From the NCBI GenBank assembly GCA_028372485.1, contig JAOMYS010000037.1, positions 1 through 8,896 on the forward strand: a stretch of 8,896 nt of DNA, written 5' to 3'. Below are positions 1 through 6,371 of the stretch, in pieces. The notes under the pieces are model-generated. The model was given only the letters and a program-made list of their open reading frames with translations. It was not told the DNA's origin and ran no database searches. Within the stretch, counting starts at the first letter, position 1, and every line of letters starts with the position of its first letter. Made by a program: the position numbers and the translations under genes. The stretch comes from Rickettsiaceae bacterium. Lineage in GTDB: Bacteria > Pseudomonadota > Alphaproteobacteria > Rickettsiales > Rickettsiaceae.

Positions 1-12
1 CAATGGGGGTGG

Positions 13-26
13 GCAGTCACGTGCGG
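13..26 (+). repeat. 14-bp direct repeat, copy 1
   Basis: GCAGTCACGTGCGG occurs here and again exactly at 169-182. The match stops at both ends of the 14 bases apart from chance. The core CACGTG is a perfect 6-bp palindrome. The two copies flank the tandem repeat at 36-92, and their 156-bp spacing is a multiple of three. Confidence 0.7.
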
Positions 27-35
27 GGAAGACAG

Positions 36-92
36 CCCTCAACCTGTCGTCTTGCATGCGAACCCTCAACCTGTCATCATCTCGCATGCGAG
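36..92 (+). repeat. Two-unit imperfect tandem repeat with palindromes
   Basis: Unit 1 (36-62, 27 bp) and unit 2 (63-92, 30 bp) both open with CCCTCAACCTGTC and both close around GCATGCGA. They differ by a 3-base indel and a few substitutions. CTCGCATGCGAG at 81-92 is a perfect 12-bp palindrome. GCATGCGA at 54-61 can also pair with TCGCATGC at 82-89 to form an 8-bp stem over a 20-base loop, and AAGACAG (29-35) can pair with the CTGTC-GTCTT stretch (44-53) with a bulge. The two units touch with no spacer between them, so this is not a CRISPR array. It resembles a small palindromic repeat element, but I do not recognise the family. Confidence 0.6.
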
Positions 93-168
93 CTCTTTAC
101 AAGTTATACGAGATCTCTATAGTATGGAGGTTGGTTCGCCTAGTATGAGATTCCGTATAGCTCCCTTA

Positions 169-182
169 GCAGTCACGTGCGG
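169..182 (+). repeat. 14-bp direct repeat, copy 2
   Basis: This is an exact second copy of GCAGTCACGTGCGG (first at 13-26), containing the palindrome CACGTG. It sits at the right border of the GC-rich stretch, and composition falls back to AT-rich soon after it. That position would suit an element boundary, but no known inverted terminal repeat is evident. Confidence 0.7.
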
Positions 183-244
183 AATGAAAGTGTGGGTCTA
201 CATATAGTTCACAAAAAATGTTGCTTCTGTCACACGATACATTC

Positions 245-1099
245 TTATGTTTCTCTCAGTCCAGAGCATAGCTCTAATAATTTATCTTTGAATTTTCTTT
301 TAGTAATAAGTTTATTTTGAATTCTAAGGTTTAATAAGACTCTATCTGTTGTAGGTAATTTTTCACAAATTTCTATCAAATCTCTGTCTGATGCGCAGTA
401 TCCCCTAGGTATATCAAGCTCCTTGGCACATTCTTCACGTAGTTCTATAAAATATGGCAAATTCTTTTTTATATAATCTGGTACTCTATATAAATTCATC
501 CTTTTCATTATTTTTTCAGGTTGAGTTTTATAGCTCTCTTCGCTAAGTAATTTTTTACTACGCAATTCATAAGTATCCCATAGATTCCGCTCTGTAATAG
601 TTTTAGATAATTCCCTATGAAGAGGTATGAGATATTCTACATCTTTAATTGCATAGTTTAGTAAATTTTTCTCTAAGGGTCTTTTTAGCCAGTCTGCTTT
701 TTGCAGGGTTTTATCAATATTTATGTGAAGCAAAGTTTTACATAATCTCGCATAACCTATTCCAGCATCCAAACCTATTACTCCTGCTGCAATTTGGGTA
801 TCAAGCACATTCTTAGGAAGTTTTCCAGACATATGATAAAAAATATCAAAGTCCTGATCTGCAGAGTGAAGTACTTTTACTATCTTTTCATTTGAGAATA
901 TTTCATTAAGAGATTTAATGTTGATACCAGATAACACATCAATTATGACCTCATGATTTTGCGATGCAATTTGTATAACGCTTAAAATTGCATAATATGT
1001 TCTTCTTCTGCAAAATTCTGTATCTATAAACAGGATTTTTTCTTTTGATAATTCTTCGCAAATTTTATCAAAATCTTCTTGTGTACTTACTACTTGCAT
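245..1099 (-). CDS. rnd: Ribonuclease D
   Basis: The 284-residue product is RNase D, a cytoplasmic 3'-5' exoribonuclease of the DEDDy group that trims tRNA precursors and other small RNAs using two metal ions. The catalytic set is visible: D26 and E28 in the DTEF motif, D83 in the HSADQDFDIF segment, and Y149 with D153 in the Y-x3-D motif. The nuclease domain covers about residues 1-170. A single HRDC-type nucleic-acid-binding region follows (about 205-284, with PRGYCASDRDLIEICEKLP). At about 285 residues it is shorter than the E. coli enzyme (about 375), which has two HRDC domains; a short form fits a reduced genome. The ATG at 1099 puts the family N-terminus in place, but a Shine-Dalgarno sequence is weak. 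It is transcribed away from aspS. No convincing hairpin terminator follows its TAA. Confidence 0.93.
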   Translation of the reverse strand: MQVVSTQEDFDKICEELSKEKILFIDTEFCRRRTYYAILSVIQIASQNHEVIIDVLSGINIKSLNEIFSNEKIVKVLHSADQDFDIFYHMSGKLPKNVLDTQIAAGVIGLDAGIGYARLCKTLLHINIDKTLQKADWLKRPLEKNLLNYAIKDVEYLIPLHRELSKTITERNLWDTYELRSKKLLSEESYKTQPEKIMKRMNLYRVPDYIKKNLPYFIELREECAKELDIPRGYCASDRDLIEICEKLPTTDRVLLNLRIQNKLITKRKFKDKLLELCSGLRET

Positions 1100-1109
1100 G
1101 AGTTTTTAA

Positions 1110-1138
1110 TTGATTAAGAGTGTTATTTTATATATATT
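1110..1138 (+). promoter_or_regulatory. Predicted sigma70-type promoter for aspS
   Basis: In the 75-bp gap between the divergent rnd and aspS genes, TTGATT (1110-1115) and TATATT (1133-1138) are separated by 17 bp. This is the ideal sigma70 spacing, with four of six and five of six consensus bases. Transcription would start near 1145, giving a leader of about 30 nt before the aspS ATG. Since no terminator is seen behind aspS, this may also drive the sugar genes downstream. The prediction rests on sequence alone, and the gap is so AT-rich that chance matches are likely. I see no equally good promoter for rnd on the other strand. Confidence 0.45.
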
Positions 1139-1174
1139 TTCTCTGTAAATTTAAAATCTATCTGGAATAAAATC

Positions 1175-2986
1175 ATGCATATATTTAGAACTCATAACTG
1201 CAATGAGCTTAAGAGCCAAGATGTAGACCAAAAAGTCAAACTATCTGGATGGGTACACAGACGCAGAGACCATGGAAATTTACTGTTCATTGATCTTAGA
1301 GATCATTACGGAATAACGCAATTAGTTTTTAACGATCAAGCTTCATCTCTAAAAGATAAGGCAAGTTATTTGCGCTATGAAAGCGTCATTACAGTTGAAG
1401 GAATTGTTACTGCTAGAAGTGATGATACGATCAATAATTCGATGGATACTGGCAAGATTGAGATTGTAGCTGAAAACTATATCTTAGAATCAGAGTCAGA
1501 AATGCTTCCAATGATTGTGAATTCAGATCAAGAAGAACCTGAAGATACAAGGCTTAAATATAGGTTCTTAGATTTAAGAAGAGAGAAACTGCACAATAAT
1601 ATAATGCTACGTTCAAATATTATTGCAGAGATTAGAAAGTTAATGACAGAAGATGGTTTTACTGAATTTCAAACTCCGATCTTGACTGCAAGCTCTCCCG
1701 AAGGTGCTCGTGATTTCCTAGTGCCAAGCAGGATGCATCCTGGTAAATTCTATGCTCTGCCACAAGCCCCTCAGCAATTTAAGCAAATGTTGATGATGTC
1801 TGGGTTTGATAAATATTTTCAAGTAGCACCTTGTTTTCGTGACGAAGATGCAAGAGCAGATAGATCCCCAGGTGAATTTTATCAGCTTGATATAGAGATG
1901 TCTTTTGTAACTCAAGAAGATGTTTTTAATGCTATTGAGCCAGTAATGTATGAGATATTCAATAAATTTGGTAATAAAAAAATCTCAAAGCCACCATTTG
2001 CTCGTATTCCATATCAGGATGCGATGATGAAATATGGTACGGATAAGCCAGATACTAGAAACCCTATAGAGATTTCTGATGTTACTGAAATATTCAAAAA
2101 TTCAGAATTTACACTCTTTAGAGAAGCAATTAAAAAATCTTCTGTAGTTAGGGCAATACCAGCTCCGAATGCTTCAGCTAAGTCTCGTAAATTTTTTGAT
2201 AATATGATTAAATTTGCAATAGATGAAGGTGCTGGTGGGCTTGGATATGTTTCGTTTACAGAGGATGGGCAGGCAAAAGGGCCAATCGCTAAGTTTTTAA
2301 ACGAAGATCAGCTATCGGATTTAAAAGATATTGCTAAACTCTCCTCAGGAGATTCGGTATTCTTCTCGTGTGCAAAGGAAATGGATGCTGCAAAACTTGC
2401 TGGTAAAGTAAGGAACAAGCTAGGGGCAGAGCTTAATTTAATAGCAGAGGATGTATTTGAATTCTGCTGGGTTGTAGATTTTCCATTCTATGAACTTAAT
2501 GAAGATACAAAGAAAATTGACTTTAGTCATAACCCATTTTCAATGCCTCAAGGCGGGATGGATGCGTTAGAAGCTGCAAAAACTCAAGAAGAGTTGCTAG
2601 CACTTAAAGCATTTCAGTATGATATAGTATGTAATGGTATTGAATTATCAAGTGGTGCTATTAGAAATCATAAGCCAGAATTAATGTATAAGGCATTTGA
2701 GATTGCTGGGTATGACAAAGATGAGGTGGATAAGGAATTTGGAGGAATGATTAGAGCTTTCAAATTTGGCGCTCCTCCGCATGGTGGTATTGCCCCTGGT
2801 ATTGACCGTATGGTTATGCTGATCGCAGATACTGCAAATATTCGTGAAGTGATAGCATTTCCTATGAATCAACAAGCTGAAGATTTGCTCATGCATGCAC
2901 CTAGCAATGTATCTACTGAGCAACTGCGTGAGCTAAACATTATGCTTTCTCCGTCTGTTAAAAGTAAACTAGAGAAGAAGGTGTAG
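1175..2986 (+). CDS. aspS: Aspartyl-tRNA synthetase (likely non-discriminating)
   Basis: This 603-residue class II synthetase charges tRNA-Asp with aspartate. The N-terminal OB-fold anticodon-binding domain covers about residues 1-110 (GWVHRRRDHGNLLFIDLRD at 25-43). The catalytic domain follows: motif 1 around 150-172, motif 2 with FRDED at 221-225 and the QLDIEMSF strand, and motif 3 with GIDR at 542-545. The GAD insertion typical of bacterial AspRS lies at about 290-420. Length and sequence match rickettsial AspRS. H33 in the RRRDHG segment corresponds to the histidine associated with non-discriminating enzymes, which also charge tRNA-Asn for amidation by GatCAB; this is family knowledge plus inference. 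A GGA at 1164-1166 lies 8 bases before the ATG. Only 21 bases separate its stop from the next gene. Confidence 0.97.
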   Translation: MHIFRTHNCNELKSQDVDQKVKLSGWVHRRRDHGNLLFIDLRDHYGITQLVFNDQASSLKDKASYLRYESVITVEGIVTARSDDTINNSMDTGKIEIVAENYILESESEMLPMIVNSDQEEPEDTRLKYRFLDLRREKLHNNIMLRSNIIAEIRKLMTEDGFTEFQTPILTASSPEGARDFLVPSRMHPGKFYALPQAPQQFKQMLMMSGFDKYFQVAPCFRDEDARADRSPGEFYQLDIEMSFVTQEDVFNAIEPVMYEIFNKFGNKKISKPPFARIPYQDAMMKYGTDKPDTRNPIEISDVTEIFKNSEFTLFREAIKKSSVVRAIPAPNASAKSRKFFDNMIKFAIDEGAGGLGYVSFTEDGQAKGPIAKFLNEDQLSDLKDIAKLSSGDSVFFSCAKEMDAAKLAGKVRNKLGAELNLIAEDVFEFCWVVDFPFYELNEDTKKIDFSHNPFSMPQGGMDALEAAKTQEELLALKAFQYDIVCNGIELSSGAIRNHKPELMYKAFEIAGYDKDEVDKEFGGMIRAFKFGAPPHGGIAPGIDRMVMLIADTANIREVIAFPMNQQAEDLLMHAPSNVSTEQLRELNIMLSPSVKSKLEKKV

Positions 2987-3007
2987 AGTAATGCACTAGA
3001 GGATTGT

Positions 3008-3409
3008 ATGATAGATGGATATAAAATAGTTCAGATACCAAGTTTCAGTGATGACAGAGGCACTCTTTCATTCGCTGAATATGGTGATATAGTGGACTTC
3101 CAAATTAATAGGGTATATTGGCTTTACGATTTGAAAAAAGAAAGAGGAGCTCATGCTCACAAAAGTCTGAAGCAGTTTATTTTTTGCTTGCATGGTAGCT
3201 TGGATATTGTGCTTGATGATGGAAGTCAGTCAGAAACTGTCTCATTGAATTCTCCAAATATTGGGGTAGCCATTAATGAGCCGTTATGGCGAGATATTAC
3301 AAATTTTAAAGATAATCCGTGTCTTGTAGTACTTGCATCAGGAAGATATGATGAGAGTGATTATATAAGATCTTACGAGGAGTTTAAGTTATGGAAGTCC
3401 AATTTTTAA
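3008..3409 (+). CDS. fdtA: dTDP-4-oxo-6-deoxyhexose 3,4-ketoisomerase (FdtA/QdtA family)
   Basis: This 133-residue protein is a small single-domain cupin of the FdtA/QdtA (WxcM-like) family. These enzymes move the keto group of dTDP-4-oxo-6-deoxyglucose from C4 to C3, giving the substrate for a 3-aminotransferase. The family signature is clear: RGAHAHK with H49 and H51 (the active-site histidine pair), then the FIFCLHGSLDIVLDDG cupin strands, LNSPN, and the terminal LASGRYDESDYIRSYEEF block. Length is near the usual 135-140. FdtA makes the galacto product (Fuc3N route) and QdtA the gluco product (Qui3N route); I cannot tell which from sequence, so the symbol is a family label. An AGAGGA (2998-3003) lies only 4 bases before the ATG. 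The gene starts 21 bases after aspS and overlaps the aminotransferase gene by 19 bases, which supports a shared pathway. Confidence 0.87.
   Translation: MIDGYKIVQIPSFSDDRGTLSFAEYGDIVDFQINRVYWLYDLKKERGAHAHKSLKQFIFCLHGSLDIVLDDGSQSETVSLNSPNIGVAINEPLWRDITNFKDNPCLVVLASGRYDESDYIRSYEEFKLWKSNF
3377..3382 (+). promoter_or_regulatory. Shine-Dalgarno site inside the ketoisomerase gene
   Basis: GAGGAG lies 8 bases before the ATG at 3391, inside the last codons of the ketoisomerase gene. It is the strongest ribosome binding site in the cluster and decides the aminotransferase start. It also makes translational coupling of the two pathway enzymes likely. Confidence 0.7.
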
Positions 3410-4497
3410 ATCTACAAGGTGCATATCGTGAACTCAAAAGCGAATTTGATCAATTGTGGTTAGATACTAATCAAGATAGTTATTATATTCTTGGAAAGCG
3501 CCTTGAAGAATTTGAACAAGAGTTTGCAAAATATTTGGGAGTGAAGCACGTTATAGGTGTAGGAAGTGGTCTTGATGCTCTCACTATTGGTATGAGAGCT
3601 TTAGGTGTTGCCTCTGGAGATGAGGTAATAGTGCCATCCTTTACTTTTATTGCTAGCTGGTTTGCGGTAAATGAAGTAGGGGCAACTCCAGTACCAGTGG
3701 ATGTTAATAGTGATTTTTTGATCGATCCACAAAATATTAAGAAAGCAATTAATTCAAAAACGAAAGCAATTATGCCTGTGCACATGTATGGTGAAGTTTG
3801 TCAAATGGATAAGATTCTTGAGATTGCAAGTAAATTTAATTTAAAAGTGATAGAAGATTCTGCGCAAGCTCATGGTGCATATGATCCTAAAACTATGCAA
3901 AAAGCCGGTAGTTTTGGTAACTGTTCGGGATTTAGTTTTTATCCAGGTAAGAATCTAGGATGTTTTGGTGATGGAGGAGGGATTTCAACCAACGATGATC
4001 TTTTGGCAGAAAAAATTAGATTACTTAGGAACTATGGTAGTAAAGTGCGATACGAACATGAAATCAAAGCTTGTAATTCTAGATTAGATGAATTGCAAGC
4101 AGGTGTATTATCGATAAAATTAAATCATCTTGATGAATGGAATGATAGAAGAAAGGAGATTGCCAAATTATATTTAGCAGAATTAGTAGGTATTGATGAT
4201 TTAATATTGCCTCAATATAGTGAAGGTCATGTATGGCATATTTTTTCTATTAAAACCTCTCGGCGTAATGAATTAGCAGAATTTCTTCGTAAGAATGGAG
4301 TAGGTACTAATATGCATTATCCAAAATCTATACATTTACAAGAGGCATATTCCGATATGAATATGCAGATAAGTGATTTTGTAAATGCAGAAGAAATTTG
4401 TTCTAAAGTGTTAAGTTTACCAATGGGACCTCATTTAAACCATAGCGAAGCTTTGTACTGTATATCCCAAATAAAAGAATTCTTCGGTGTGATTTAA
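3391..4497 (+). CDS. fdtB: PLP-dependent dTDP-3-oxo-sugar aminotransferase (DegT/DnrJ/EryC1 family)
   Basis: The 368-residue product is a fold-type I aminotransferase of the DegT/DnrJ/EryC1 sugar family. With the ketoisomerase just upstream it most likely transfers an amino group, normally from glutamate, to C3 of a dTDP-3-oxo-6-deoxyhexose, as FdtB or QdtB do. Visible features are the cofactor region GVGSGLDAL (56-64), PSFTFIASW (82-90), the EDSAQAHGA motif with D156 and Q159, and the Schiff-base lysine K187 in FSFYPGKNLGCFGDGG. The C-terminal part has NSRLDELQA and the VWHIFSIK strand. Length is typical (about 365-375). The start is supported by GAGGAG at 3377-3382. It overlaps the ketoisomerase gene by 19 bases, and its stop lies one base before the next gene. 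The exact sugar is inferred from context. Confidence 0.87.
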   Translation: MEVQFLNLQGAYRELKSEFDQLWLDTNQDSYYILGKRLEEFEQEFAKYLGVKHVIGVGSGLDALTIGMRALGVASGDEVIVPSFTFIASWFAVNEVGATPVPVDVNSDFLIDPQNIKKAINSKTKAIMPVHMYGEVCQMDKILEIASKFNLKVIEDSAQAHGAYDPKTMQKAGSFGNCSGFSFYPGKNLGCFGDGGGISTNDDLLAEKIRLLRNYGSKVRYEHEIKACNSRLDELQAGVLSIKLNHLDEWNDRRKEIAKLYLAELVGIDDLILPQYSEGHVWHIFSIKTSRRNELAEFLRKNGVGTNMHYPKSIHLQEAYSDMNMQISDFVNAEEICSKVLSLPMGPHLNHSEALYCISQIKEFFGVI

Positions 4498-4498
4498 T

Positions 4499-5839
4499 AT
4501 GAAGTTGATGAATTTATATAGAAAGCTTACTCTAGCCAATTTACTTAATTGGTTTGCTGTGAGGTTGGTAAACTTTGTAAGACGATGGTGCGCTAAGATA
4601 ATTTGTGTTGCAATACGCATTGATCCTAGCAGGCAGATATATAGGAGCAACTTAAGAAGACTAGGTTATTCTGATCCAAGTTGCGTTATGAAGCCAGGAG
4701 AATCTATTATGCTTCCCTTTTATAATTTTAAAGAAGCAGTTAAGTTTCTTAAGTACGAAATTTCAATTTTGTATGAGAGTAAAACTTTAAAACTCAGACT
4801 GCCTATAGTAATAAATCAAGATTTGAAAGTACCATGTTCTGATGTTCTTACGATGCAAGTTCCAGAGGGTTATTTGGTAGCGATAGATAACGTACATGTT
4901 TTTGCTGACACTGACTTAATTATACATGAGAAAGTAGCATTATATGATGAAATTGATAAATCAAATGTAAATAGATATGGAATAAAATCTCCGATAATAA
5001 AGAAGGTTAAAGAGAATAACCTTATTATCAAGAAAATGAGTGGAAAAATTATTGCTATAGATCGAGCTATACATTTATTGAGAGATCATTCAAAAAATTA
5101 TTTTCACTGGCTGGTAGAAAATCTACCTAGACTACTTTTGACGGATAATATTGATGACTCAGTTCCTATTTTACTTGAGGAGGGGTTACCACAGCAGTTT
5201 TATGACGCATTAAACATAATGAATCTAAAGAAAAGAAAAATAATTTACCTAAAAAAAAATGCAGCTTATAAAGTAAAAAAACTATACTACCCTTCTAGTC
5301 TTAGTATAGTGCATGATAATTATGGAAAACCTTTATACAATAAAGATTCAATATATAGCGATGATGGAATATTGTATCTTCGTAATAATGTTTTAAAATC
5401 TCTATCTTTAGAGAAACAACAGAAAAAAAGAAGAATATTCATTTCTAGAAAAAACTCTGATTATAGACAGCTAATCAATACAACTCAGGTAGAAGAATTA
5501 CTAATCTCCAGGGGATTTGAAATACTGTTTCCAGAGAATTTATCTTTTATTTCTCAAGTCAAATTATTTGCTCAAGCAGAGATTATAATTGGTCAAAGTG
5601 GTGCTGGCATGACTAATTTTGTTTTTGCAGACCCAAAATGTAGAATAATTATGATGGTCAGTAATGCTCCTTCTACCAATTTATATTTATTTGGTAACTT
5701 AGCATCAGCTTTAGGTATGAATATCGAATATTTGATAGGAAAGCATTTTAACATTAGAAAAAAATGTAGTATTCATGCTGATTTTTCTGTTGATACTAAT
5801 ATGCTGACAAAATATTTAAATAAAATTGGTATAGAATAA
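4499..5839 (+). CDS. Glycosyltransferase family 61 protein
   Basis: This 446-residue protein carries the marks of glycosyltransferase family 61 (formerly DUF563), found in capsule, O-antigen and xylan-type glycan synthesis. Key segments are NYFHWLVENLPRLL (200-213), the RRIFISRKNS-DYRQLIN block (311-326), and GQSGAGMTNFVFADP (365-379). The hydrophobic/basic stretch at residues 12-40 may bind the cytoplasmic face of the membrane. It probably adds a sugar during synthesis of the same surface glycan as its neighbours; donor and acceptor are unknown. It starts one base after the aminotransferase stop, with only a weak Shine-Dalgarno match (GGTG, 4486-4489), and a second ATG lies at 4508. A run of nine A residues (5251-5259) inside the gene is a possible slippage site. 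The frame is intact here. Confidence 0.83.
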   Translation: MKLMNLYRKLTLANLLNWFAVRLVNFVRRWCAKIICVAIRIDPSRQIYRSNLRRLGYSDPSCVMKPGESIMLPFYNFKEAVKFLKYEISILYESKTLKLRLPIVINQDLKVPCSDVLTMQVPEGYLVAIDNVHVFADTDLIIHEKVALYDEIDKSNVNRYGIKSPIIKKVKENNLIIKKMSGKIIAIDRAIHLLRDHSKNYFHWLVENLPRLLLTDNIDDSVPILLEEGLPQQFYDALNIMNLKKRKIIYLKKNAAYKVKKLYYPSSLSIVHDNYGKPLYNKDSIYSDDGILYLRNNVLKSLSLEKQQKKRRIFISRKNSDYRQLINTTQVEELLISRGFEILFPENLSFISQVKLFAQAEIIIGQSGAGMTNFVFADPKCRIIMMVSNAPSTNLYLFGNLASALGMNIEYLIGKHFNIRKKCSIHADFSVDTNMLTKYLNKIGIE

Positions 5840-5840
5840 A

Positions 5841-6371
5841 ATGATTTTAGGACAGAATATTGATCTTAGAAACGTTGAAATAAGTGATGCAGAATTTATA
5901 TTATCTCTTAGGCTTGATCCTGACTTAAATAGACATCTGTCTGAGGTAGAGGACGATATATCAAAACAAAGAGACTGGATAGAAAAATCAAGACAAAATG
6001 ATCTTGAATGGTATTTTATAGTACAAAACAAAGATACAAAACCTGTCGGTACTATTAGGATATATAATATCAAAGGCGACACATTTTGTTGGGGTAGCTG
6101 GATAATAGTATCCTCAGCTAGGAAATACGCAAGTTTTGAGTCTGCATATTTGTTATATAAGTTTGCTTTTGAAGAATTAGGGTTTGCTAAAACCACATTT
6201 GATGTAAGAAAAGAAAATTTGATTGCTATAAATTTTCATAAAAATTTAGGTTCTACTTTCATAAAAGAAGACGATTTAGACATATATATGATGTATACTA
6301 GAGATACATTTGAAAAAATGAAAAATCAATATATTGAGAAAATTGAAAGAATTTCGTCGTTTTTATGTTAA
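5841..6371 (+). CDS. GNAT family N-acetyltransferase, probable aminosugar acyltransferase
   Basis: The 176-residue product fits the RimJ/RimL-like branch of the GNAT superfamily, which transfers an acetyl group from acetyl-CoA to an amine. Segments seen are VGTIRIYNI (69-77), CWGSWII (83-89), the helix region ESAYLLYKFAFEELGF (100-115), then DVRKENLIAINFHKNLGSTF (121-140), the usual N-x-x-A-x-x-x-H/Y-K-x-x-G end of the fold. The classical R/Q-x-x-G-x-G/A pyrophosphate loop is replaced by ARKYASFES (93-101), a variant I associate with GNAT proteins of surface-sugar clusters (recollection, not checked). Its place beside a sugar 3-aminotransferase suggests that it N-acylates the 3-aminosugar; a role on protein or another amine is possible. 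The gene begins one base after the preceding stop and overlaps the next gene by 7 bases, without a clear Shine-Dalgarno site. Confidence 0.8.
   Translation: MILGQNIDLRNVEISDAEFILSLRLDPDLNRHLSEVEDDISKQRDWIEKSRQNDLEWYFIVQNKDTKPVGTIRIYNIKGDTFCWGSWIIVSSARKYASFESAYLLYKFAFEELGFAKTTFDVRKENLIAINFHKNLGSTFIKEDDLDIYMMYTRDTFEKMKNQYIEKIERISSFLC

Larger units (their letters stand above)
1..207. other. GC-rich repeat island with one open frame
   Basis: The first 100 bases are 58% G+C and bases 101-200 about 45%, far above the AT-rich genes that follow. The stretch holds direct repeats, a tandem repeat and palindromes (listed separately). Plus-strand frame 1 is open from base 1 to a TAG at 205-207, giving 68 codons with no start inside the required region, so it could be the 3' end of a gene that begins outside the window. 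Both repeat pairs lie in register with this frame: AVTCG appears twice, 52 codons apart, and PQPV-containing units appear in tandem with an in-frame 3-base length difference. I do not recognise the peptide, and an open frame of this length is not rare by chance at this GC. A non-coding repeat element is equally possible. Confidence 0.35.

Noticed and set aside
36..92. Possible CRISPR-like repeats
   Set aside because: Only two units, of unequal length, directly abutting with no spacer, and no cas genes nearby.
110..160. tRNA-like GGTTCGCC stretch
   Set aside because: No acceptor, D or anticodon stems can be drawn around it, and the T-loop consensus is incomplete.
160..207. Possible group II intron end (GTGCG start or domain V-like TGAAAG segment)
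   Set aside because: The segment has a GAAA but flanking bases do not form the conserved domain V stem, and there is no intron-encoded protein or domain VI in view.
183..244. Intrinsic terminator for rnd
   Set aside because: A TTTTTT run is present on the minus strand, but no stable GC stem directly precedes it.
1718..1915. Open minus-strand frame inside aspS
   Set aside because: It is antisense to conserved motif 2 coding sequence of aspS, has no family resemblance and no ribosome site.
2681..2923. Open minus-strand frame inside aspS
   Set aside because: It is the complement of the conserved motif 3 region; the peptide is unrecognisable.
3483..3785. Open minus-strand frame inside the aminotransferase gene
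   Set aside because: It is antisense to a well-supported coding sequence and shows no domain or signal of its own.
4435..4650. Open minus-strand frame across the aminotransferase and GT61 junction
   Set aside because: It is antisense to two supported genes, with an unrecognisable product.
5816..6196. Open minus-strand frame across the GT61 and GNAT genes
   Set aside because: It is antisense to the conserved GNAT region; the hydrophobic peptide is a by-product of AT-rich sequence.
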